Positions 6,689 through 10,435 of a stretch of DNA of 10,435 nt are shown here, piece after piece. Source of the stretch: Cyrtobacter comes (lineage in GTDB: Bacteria; Pseudomonadota; Alphaproteobacteria; Rickettsiales; Midichloriaceae); NCBI RefSeq assembly GCF_034470605.1, contig NZ_JARGYT010000041.1, positions 1 through 10,435 of the forward strand. The letters run 5' to 3'. The number at the start of each line of letters is the position of its first letter. Positions within the stretch are counted from its first letter, which is position 1. Below the pieces are notes generated by a model. It was not told where the DNA came from. It saw nothing but the letters and a program-made list of their open reading frames with translations, and searched no databases. A program made the position numbers and the translations under genes.

Positions 6689-8102
6689 TAAAGAGATCGC
6701 ATCTCTTTGCAATATAGAAGCAGAAAGGGCCGTACTTGGCGCTCTTATGAATGATAATAGTAAAATTGAGGGAATAGATGATTTTTTAAAACCGGAGAAT
6801 TTTTTTGTTCCATTGCATGGCAAGATATTTGCACTAATACTGAGGTTTATAGAAAATGGTAATGTTGCTACACCAATTAAGCTTAAGCAATATATTAATG
6901 ATGCCGAGATAGATGGCGAAAGCTGTTTTAGTTATATGGTTAAGCTTACCGCATCTTCACAGATGGTACTCGATCTAAAGGGGCTTGCAGAATCAGTCTA
7001 TGAGCTTGCTTTGAGAAGAGATCTGATAAGAATAGGCGAAAAGTTAATATATGAATCAAGAAAAGATGATTTAGATTTATCTGTTACCGATAGAATCGAA
7101 AATACAGAAAGTAGATTATTTAATTTAGCTGTATATGGAGAAAAGGATAGGGGGTTCAAAAGGATAGATTATACTGTAGAAGAGGCAATAAAAAGAGTTT
7201 CTAATGATAAAGGAATTGACCTAAGTACGAATCACGTACCAACAGGATTTATTGATATGGATTCAATAACAGGCGGCTTTCAAAATTCTGATCTAATTAT
7301 ATTAGCGGCCAGGCCTTCAATGGGTAAAACAGCGCTCGCTATGAATTTAGCTTTAAATGCCGCTAGTTTTTTTAAGAACAATAATAGAGATGGATCCGTG
7401 GGATTTGTATCTCTTGAAATGTCTTCTATACAAATAGTGAATCGTGTACTCGCAATGAAAACTGGTATACCAAGTAACAGGATAAGGCTTGGTAATATTA
7501 ATCGAGAAGTAGAATTTAGAAAATTAGTTGAACGTGGAAAGGAGGTAACTGAATTACCCATCTTTATAGATGATACAGCAGCTCTTTCAATAGCCTCTAT
7601 AAGAACAAGAGCAAGAAGGTTAAAGAGAAAAAATGATCTAAGTATGCTTGTAGTTGATTATCTCCAATTGGTACGTGGCTCCACTACCTTAAGAGAGTCT
7701 AATAGAGTACAGGAGATAGGTGAGATATCATATGGCTTAAAAGCAATTGCCAAAGAACTTGATATACCAGTTATAGCACTATCGCAACTTTCAAGAGCTG
7801 TTGAATCTAGAGAAGATAAGCGACCTATGTTATCTGATTTAAGAGAAAGCGGAAATATTGAGCAAGATGCCGACGTGGTAATGTTTATATATAGAGAAGA
7901 ATATTATTTAGATAGGAAAGTTCCAACCGAACAAGAGCGACACCTCGAATGGCAAGAAAAGATTAATATCGTTAGAAATCAGGCAGAAATAATATTTGCC
8001 AAGCAAAGAAATGGGCCTGTAGGTAGCTGTATATTAAGATTCGATGCACCTACCACTAGCTTTAGTAATTTTTCTGATAGAAATAGTAGTGAATTTATGT
8101 AA
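6675..8102 (+). CDS. dnaB: Replicative DNA helicase DnaB
   Basis: Hexameric ATP-driven helicase that unwinds DNA 5' to 3' at the replication fork and recruits primase. At 475 aa it is full length. The N-terminal domain (about residues 10-115) starts with the typical NIEAERAVLGALM. The RecA-like C-terminal domain has Walker A ARPSMGKT (212-219, Lys218), the catalytic glutamate in VSLEMS (Glu248), Walker B LVVDYLQL (Asp328), and the ALSQLSRAVESR and SDLRESGNIEQDADVV motifs. MFIYREEYY follows near the end. No intein or insertion is present. The start overlaps the dedA end by 14 nt and no Shine-Dalgarno site is visible, so translation is probably coupled to dedA. A 102-bp gap without a clear terminator separates it from the next gene. 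Confidence 0.97.
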   Translation: MKEVDKEIASLCNIEAERAVLGALMNDNSKIEGIDDFLKPENFFVPLHGKIFALILRFIENGNVATPIKLKQYINDAEIDGESCFSYMVKLTASSQMVLDLKGLAESVYELALRRDLIRIGEKLIYESRKDDLDLSVTDRIENTESRLFNLAVYGEKDRGFKRIDYTVEEAIKRVSNDKGIDLSTNHVPTGFIDMDSITGGFQNSDLIILAARPSMGKTALAMNLALNAASFFKNNNRDGSVGFVSLEMSSIQIVNRVLAMKTGIPSNRIRLGNINREVEFRKLVERGKEVTELPIFIDDTAALSIASIRTRARRLKRKNDLSMLVVDYLQLVRGSTTLRESNRVQEIGEISYGLKAIAKELDIPVIALSQLSRAVESREDKRPMLSDLRESGNIEQDADVVMFIYREEYYLDRKVPTEQERHLEWQEKINIVRNQAEIIFAKQRNGPVGSCILRFDAPTTSFSNFSDRNSSEFM

Positions 8103-8204
8103 TTAATTAGATATTAGTCTGGTTTATAGTGCTTGATAATTGAAGCGCCAGCATTTTTAGTGTTGCCCTAAGTTCTTATTTGATGTGTAGATATTAAATT
8201 ATTT

Positions 8205-8969
8205 ATGAAACAACAGAGTATGAAGAAAATAAGTATTACAACAGTCATTATGATTTCATGTATCATACTTTTTTTCTGCACTGCGCTTTTTTTATATCTG
8301 AAGCTTATTGAAAAAAATCAAGATAATCAAAAGCTGGAAAAGGTATTAAATAGCATATCAGAGGTTAAGGAGCAGGTCGTATATCATCCACTGCAAAATG
8401 ATAAGCTAACATTTAGTAATAAAAGAAATCCAGTAACATCTGACGATGCAAATATTGATGCTTTACTTGAATGCAAGAGAAAACTAAATATAATCACCCA
8501 AACCCTTCTAATAAATCAAGACTTAAAGGGTGGTGTAGATATCTCCAATAGAATTCATGCTCTTCTTGATTTATCAATAGGTGCTTCAAGAGATATTATA
8601 TTGGATATGAAAGAGCTTGTTGAAAAAAAGGAACTTAAATCAGATGGCGCGATATTGGATTCTATACATACGCTATATAGTGCATTTTCTGCATCAACAC
8701 ATTCATCTTCCGCTAAGTCTCACGCCAATATCACTCAGAGTCTTTTGAAATTTTCTAATATAAAAGATGAGAGATATGAAAAAACACTTGAACAAACTAT
8801 ATCAGCAATTGAAAATGGTTATATGAACCTTGCTGTATCCTTATTACAAATTTTTGACGAGAATATTTATCCGGATGTGAAGAATATCAAGATTGCAATA
8901 GGTAATAGAATTATAATGAAGAAATTAACGAAACAATTGATAGATAACCTATTATTCGAGATAAGCTAA
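8205..8969 (+). CDS. Single-pass membrane protein with Mic60/mitofilin-like C-terminus
   Basis: A 254-aa protein with a basic N-terminus, one transmembrane helix (about residues 10-33) and a short heptad-rich stretch (about 35-55, NQKLEKVLNSISEVKEQV). A helical soluble part follows. The last 70 residues (ETALEN-type helix, here TLEQTISAIENGYMNLAVSL, then IAIGNRIIMKKLTKQLIDNL) resemble the mitofilin signature of alphaproteobacterial Mic60. That protein shapes inner-membrane invaginations. Context supports this: the next gene, 10 bp on, is HemY-like, and in alphaproteobacteria mic60 lies directly upstream of hemY. It is much shorter than typical Mic60, mainly in the coiled-coil region. The ATG at 8205 is used; another at 8220 would remove five residues. 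Without the context I would call it only a membrane protein of unknown function. Confidence 0.6.
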   Translation: MKQQSMKKISITTVIMISCIILFFCTALFLYLKLIEKNQDNQKLEKVLNSISEVKEQVVYHPLQNDKLTFSNKRNPVTSDDANIDALLECKRKLNIITQTLLINQDLKGGVDISNRIHALLDLSIGASRDIILDMKELVEKKELKSDGAILDSIHTLYSAFSASTHSSSAKSHANITQSLLKFSNIKDERYEKTLEQTISAIENGYMNLAVSLLQIFDENIYPDVKNIKIAIGNRIIMKKLTKQLIDNLLFEIS

Positions 8970-8979
8970 AAAGCAGACT

Positions 8980-10206
8980 ATGATTATAAAAATAATGAAG
9001 ATTCTGCTTATAGCTGCCTTTATTTGCGCTGTCACTTTGTTCATGCAAAGCACTCAGTATAGCTCTATAGCTATTGAAGTAGCAGATTTTAGAGTTGAGA
9101 TTAATATTATTGTTGCGATAGTTGGAATAACTTTGTTATTCATAGCTTTTTATTTTTTGCTACGTGTTGTGGTTTTTATTAAAGAATTACCAAGTACGCT
9201 TAAAAAAAAGATAGAAGCATTAAGAAAAAAAAACGAATTGGAAATCATAGAAGATATCCTTGTGGCATCATTTAGCTACAACCAACCAAAATTTGAAAGG
9301 AGCATAGCTGAGTTAAAAAAAGTACACGACATGCCTGGATATTTTATAGATATATGTAAGTATGGATTTTATGAACAGAATGGTAATACTGAAATTGGGC
9401 GGGACTCACTAAAAAGACTGCTGTTAAATAAAGAGACGAGAAATTTTTCATTAAAAAATTTATCTAGATTAGAATTAAAAGCTAAGAGATATGATGAGGT
9501 CTTGGGGTACTCTATGCAGCTTCTGTACCTTGATAAACATGATAAGGAAGCAACGACAATTTCCGTGGCCGCATGCATCCTTTCTGGCGATTGGAAAACT
9601 CTCTCAAGCCTCCTTCCATATATAAAAAAAAGTTTCGGTGTTGATTCATTTCTTTTACTTGAGTCCATCGTACATTTTAAGATCTTTATCCAAAATGATG
9701 CATTGGATGCAAAAAAGATCACTCTGCCATCAAAAAAGGTCATGGATCTATTCCATCCTTGGATTTTCTTAAGCATAAGGAGCTGCATATCTAGATCTGA
9801 ATATGAGGAAGCTATGGGGATTATATTGAGATATTGGGATATATATAAAGATTACCTAACACCCATGGTTATACAGATACTTATATCAAATAATGATAAT
9901 GTAAAATTAGCGAAAAAAATCTCTGATCCGCTAATCGAGGATTTTTGCAATGTACTAGAAGGGCGTATTGAAAATCTTAAGATTTTAAAAGAGGGTTATT
10001 ACGAAATATTGCTCCAGATTTATAAAAAGTGTTCGACGCGTCAATTCTTAGATATAGACGCATTATTAAGTAAGCTCGCAGTTTGGATCCCTAATATAGA
10101 AAAATATTATTATCTTGATGTTGAAAATATGCAACTATGCGATAACCATTATGGGGAATTTTGTTATAAGATTTCCGGAATAGCAAATTTTATCAAGTGC
10201 GTATAA
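8980..10206 (+). CDS. HemY-like inner-membrane protein with TPR-type repeats
   Basis: A 408-aa protein of the HemY_N/COG3898 type, named for its place in hem operons. It is not the Bacillus protoporphyrinogen oxidase also called HemY. Two N-terminal transmembrane helices (about residues 5-24 and 42-67) are joined by a short loop. A strongly basic stretch (KELPSTLKKKIEALRKKNE) follows, so the large C-terminal part should be cytoplasmic by the positive-inside rule. The rest is helical repeats, for example NLSRLELKAKRYDEVLGYSMQL and SGDWKTLSSLLPYIKK. Alphaproteobacterial relatives often end in a CxxC-type zinc ribbon; here the tail keeps only scattered cysteines (387, 395, 407). It starts 10 bp after the Mic60-like gene, so the two are probably co-transcribed. 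The biochemical role is unknown. Confidence 0.75.
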   Translation: MIIKIMKILLIAAFICAVTLFMQSTQYSSIAIEVADFRVEINIIVAIVGITLLFIAFYFLLRVVVFIKELPSTLKKKIEALRKKNELEIIEDILVASFSYNQPKFERSIAELKKVHDMPGYFIDICKYGFYEQNGNTEIGRDSLKRLLLNKETRNFSLKNLSRLELKAKRYDEVLGYSMQLLYLDKHDKEATTISVAACILSGDWKTLSSLLPYIKKSFGVDSFLLLESIVHFKIFIQNDALDAKKITLPSKKVMDLFHPWIFLSIRSCISRSEYEEAMGIILRYWDIYKDYLTPMVIQILISNNDNVKLAKKISDPLIEDFCNVLEGRIENLKILKEGYYEILLQIYKKCSTRQFLDIDALLSKLAVWIPNIEKYYYLDVENMQLCDNHYGEFCYKISGIANFIKCV

Positions 10207-10435
10207 ATGTTTATATCAAAGATCACATTCCTAACTATACATTATATCTAATCCGTCATAAAATGTCATGTCATATATGTGTTAAATAGTTCGTCAATAG
10301 AGCATTGATTTGCGCGTCGTATTTGTTTAGCTTGAGCCCATTTTTTCTCTATAGGATTGAGGTTTAGAGAATATGGAGGTAGATAAAGCAAGGTATGGCC
10401 CGCATTTGCTATGAGCTTTTGCATATCTTTGCCCT
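10207..10435 (-). mobile_element. IS630-family insertion sequence, 3' end, cut by the window edge
   Basis: The transposase C-terminus below shows an IS630-type element entering from the right edge. Its inner boundary lies somewhere between the hemY stop and the transposase stop at 10266. IS630 elements duplicate a TA target; a TA at 10249-10250 is one possible junction. The terminal inverted repeat cannot be confirmed because the other end is outside the window. Coordinates are therefore outer limits. Confidence 0.6.
10266..10435 (-). CDS. IS630-family transposase, C-terminal fragment (DDE domain)
   Basis: The last 55 codons of a transposase, truncated by the window edge at its N-terminal side. 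The sequence contains LPPYSLNLNPIEKKWAQAK, the hallmark of the IS630 (Tc1/mariner-like) DDE catalytic domain. The glutamate in NPIEKKW is the third acidic residue that binds the metal ion during strand transfer. The end CSIDELFNTYMT then stop is typical of the family, in which the catalytic domain is often a second ORF read by frameshifting. The usual SPDLNP is SLNLNP here, a small divergence. No frameshift or stop is seen in the visible part, so whether the copy is active cannot be judged. It points towards the end of the HemY-like gene, 59 bp away. Confidence 0.9.
   Translation of the reverse strand, partial: GKDMQKLIANAGHTLLYLPPYSLNLNPIEKKWAQAKQIRRANQCSIDELFNTYMT

Noticed and set aside
8103..8204. 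The gap between dnaB and the Mic60-like gene as a site for a terminator or promoter.
   Set aside because: No stem with a T-tract and no -35/-10 pair at proper spacing could be found; single hexamers such as TTGATA (8133-8138) lack a partner.
9369..9788. A 139-codon minus-strand open frame inside the HemY-like gene.
   Set aside because: It lies wholly within a supported gene, has no family features and looks like a shadow of that coding sequence.

Overview
The window is strongly AT-rich (about one third G+C by eye) and carries compact alphaproteobacterial housekeeping genes. AT-rich bias, weak or absent Shine-Dalgarno sites, an ankyrin-repeat-like protein, an IS630-type transposase and an adjacent Mic60-like/HemY gene pair together suggest an alphaproteobacterial endosymbiont or intracellular bacterium (Rickettsiales- or Holosporales-like). 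The sequence alone does not settle the genus.

Layout. The left edge (1-170) may hold the start of a leftward gene. It is followed by a rightward ankyrin-repeat-like gene (186-845) and about 500 bp with no convincing gene (846-1351). Two overlapping genes come next: rsmE (16S rRNA methyltransferase) and gshA (glutamate-cysteine ligase). After an 85-bp gap lies a large exported S9-family serine peptidase (3320-5323). A leftward YfgM-like membrane protein (5396-6001) converges on it across a perfect 12-bp hairpin. This gene is divergent from a DedA-family membrane protein, which overlaps dnaB (replicative helicase) by 14 nt. After a 102-bp gap come a single-pass membrane protein with a Mic60/mitofilin-like C-terminus and a HemY-like two-TM protein, 10 bp apart. 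The right edge is the 3' end of an IS630-family transposase on the minus strand.

How the genes fit together. Most encode independent core functions: ribosome maturation, thiol metabolism, replication and envelope proteins. The likely co-transcribed pairs are rsmE-gshA, dedA-dnaB and mic60-like/hemY. The last is the remnant of the alphaproteobacterial hem-mic60-hemY arrangement, with no hem biosynthesis genes next to it here. I found no CRISPR array, RNA gene, toxin-antitoxin module or evident new defence system. The least ordinary items are the Mic60-like gene, the ankyrin-like protein as a possible effector, and structured but uncoding DNA at 846-1351.
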